Shown here piece after piece: positions 62,040 to 64,000 of a stretch of DNA of 64,000 nucleotides. This DNA is from Jeotgalibacillus campisalis (GTDB lineage Bacteria > Bacillota > Bacilli > Bacillales > Jeotgalibacillaceae). Each line of letters begins with the position of its first letter. Positions within the stretch are counted from its first letter, which is position 1. Location of the stretch: positions 248,001 to 312,000 of the forward strand of contig NZ_JXRR01000022.1 in NCBI RefSeq assembly GCF_000829515.1, in the 5' to 3' direction. The translations under genes were made by a program, and so were the position numbers. Under the pieces are notes generated by a model. That model did no database searches, was not told the origin of the DNA, and saw only the letters and a program-made list of their open reading frames with translations.

Positions 62040-62171
62040 TTATGCGTTACCTTTTTTCTTTTTCATGTTTTTAAATAGGTAGATTCCTCCTATTATAAGA
62101 ATTAGAATGATCACTACGGTAATAGCTCCAAATTGTAAAAAAGCCTTGGCTATCGCTGATAAGAAACTCAT
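62040..62171 (-). CDS. Small membrane protein, 43 residues
   Basis: One membrane segment (FGAITVVIILILIIGGIYLF) and a basic tail (MKKKKGNA). GGGAGG lies 5 bases before the ATG. Not recognised. Confidence 0.65.
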   Translation of the reverse strand: MSFLSAIAKAFLQFGAITVVIILILIIGGIYLFKNMKKKKGNA

Positions 62172-62320
62172 ATTATCCTCCCTTAAGAAAAGTATTGTAT
62201 GAAAAATTTAAGAGCAAAAAAGGAACTAAAATATAAAGAGATAAAGAGAAACTTTTCAGTTATGTGATCCATTTAAATAACTTTTTTTATTTTATTCCTT
62301 TAACTTTCAATCAGTAATGT

Positions 62321-62701
62321 TTACTGGCAAACGCCTAAAGGATTGTTATCTGGATCGTAAAACGTAAAGAATTTAGTCTTCCCATCTCCACCCATTGGAT
62401 TTATTTTCACTTCTTTTTCCAATAAACGTTTATGGGTTTCTTCTATGTCGTTAGGAATGAAATTATAGTATTTCCCGACCCCAAAATTATTTTCTGGAAA
62501 CTTCATGGGGTGATGATTTAGGGTTTTAACTAAACATACTACTGTTTGGGATTGCTCTGCCACCCGCATCACAGCTGCTTCTTCTTCTATGTAAATTAGT
62601 GAGAATCCAAGTATTTCTTCATACCACTTTGCAGACAATTCAGGATCAGTCACTGGAATAAATACGCCTTCCATTCCTTTAAAGAGTGCAGTTGTCATCA
62701 T
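62321..62701 (-). CDS. VOC/glyoxalase family protein
   Basis: A 126-residue VOC (vicinal oxygen chelate) domain protein with two beta-alpha-beta-beta-beta halves (FIPVTDPELSAKWYEEILGFSLIY, and FFTFYDPDNNPLGVCQ at the end, carrying the Asp-Pro-Asp-Asn-Asn-Pro). The start at 62701 follows AAGGAGATGG. Probable substrates are thiols, antibiotics or glyoxals; not determined. Confidence 0.88.
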   Translation of the reverse strand: MMTTALFKGMEGVFIPVTDPELSAKWYEEILGFSLIYIEEEAAVMRVAEQSQTVVCLVKTLNHHPMKFPENNFGVGKYYNFIPNDIEETHKRLLEKEVKINPMGGDGKTKFFTFYDPDNNPLGVCQ

Positions 62702-62797
62702 TCCATCTCCTTGTAAAATATGTATTATATCTAGCATTCAACAAGTTTGATATGTAATCCTTCTTGTTTTTAGCATTAATTTCCTTTTAGTAGACAA

Positions 62798-62831
62798 CAA
62801 AAAAGCAGACCCGGACGAATCCGGATCTGCG

Positions 62832-62832
<1 letters not shown>
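62798..62832 (-). terminator. Terminator of the second LacI gene
   Basis: GCAGA-CCGG (62805-62814) pairs with CCGG-TCTGC (62821-62830). On the minus strand TTTTTT follows. Confidence 0.82.
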
Positions 62833-63839
<1,007 letters not shown>

Positions 63840-63880
63840 TTACGAACCACCCGCCTGTATCAAATCAGTTGCGATCAATC

Positions 63881-64000
63881 CTATTCTTTAAACTTAATTA
63901 CTTTTGACCCAAATGGTGCCAACTCTTCCCCGCAAACCTTTTGACTTGAACCGGTGTGATTCATAAGGAAGAGGTGTTCATTTCTCTTTACAGCCTCTGT
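63881..64000 (-). CDS. C-terminal end of a probable GH42 beta-galactosidase
   Basis: The minus-strand frame is open to the right edge and ends at TAG (63883-63881). The last 39 residues (NEHLFLMNHTGSSQKV, then LAPFGSKVIKF) resemble the C-terminal beta-domain of GH42 beta-galactosidases, which keeps LFLxNH and a closing APxxVxV strand. The identification rests on this short tail only. It stands 41 bases upstream of the LacI regulator. Confidence 0.5.
   Translation of the reverse strand, partial: TEAVKRNEHLFLMNHTGSSQKVCGEELAPFGSKVIKFKE

Overview
The window looks like the chromosome of a low-G+C, spore-former-type Bacillota bacterium of the family Bacillaceae (Bacillus/Halobacillus-like; I cannot fix the genus). 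The grounds are: strong AGGAGG ribosome binding sites with frequent TTG and GTG starts, cre-like catabolite sites, a sigma-B-like promoter in front of an RsbR paralogue, a parS-like site, and many genes of Bacillus type. No rRNA, tRNA, CRISPR array or prophage was seen.

Layout. 0-7 kb: a minus-strand sugar operon (ABC binding lipoprotein, two permeases, a DUF1861 protein, a GH130 enzyme) with a divergent LacI regulator and clear palindromic operators. It probably handles beta-mannosides. 7-8 kb: a RAYT (Y1) transposase preceded by a coupled 43-codon ORF and flanked by REP-like repeats. 8-12.7 kb: a GntR regulator and a TRAP transporter (dctP-dctQ-dctM) with a KduD-like dehydrogenase, with a well-defined promoter, twin palindromes and a cre site. 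13-27.7 kb: one large minus-strand Wzx/Wzy polysaccharide cluster, running from gtaB through a priming transferase, flippase, heparinase-like lyase, four glycosyltransferase/polymerase genes and a nucleotide-sugar dehydrogenase to rmlACDB. Its middle is strikingly A+T-rich, which suggests transfer. The cluster has a long, apparently structured leader ending in a strong hairpin.

28-38 kb: an RsbR-type stressosome protein, small proteins, a parS-like site, two unrecognised soluble proteins, a membrane-anchored penicillin-acylase-family enzyme, and a Yip1-like/membrane-fusion-protein pair. 38-50 kb: housekeeping and accessory singletons (NUDIX, methyltransferases, MarR, hydrolase, SAP-domain protein, DUF3889 secreted protein, oxidoreductase, a HepT-like HEPN protein, a SUKH protein, a TetR/MFS pair with matching operators) and several small membrane proteins. 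50-54 kb: PAP2 phosphatase and a DUF2975/XRE/membrane-protein operon between copies of a Bacillaceae intergenic repeat. 54-62 kb: a region rich in gene decay (a NUDIX gene with a stop codon, a NUDIX remnant, other fragments) and small membrane proteins, with a four-gene ABC exporter operon and GNAT, NUDIX and hydrolase genes. 62.8-64 kb: a second LacI regulator downstream of what looks like the end of a GH42-type beta-galactosidase running off the right edge.

The regulatory DNA is unusually readable. In four loci (LacI/ABC, GntR/TRAP, TetR/MFS, RsbR) the operators or promoters can be placed to the base. The best candidates for something new are the coupled micro-ORF upstream of the RAYT transposase, the gtaB leader RNA, the ATT-initiated membrane protein, and the orphan ABC exporter.
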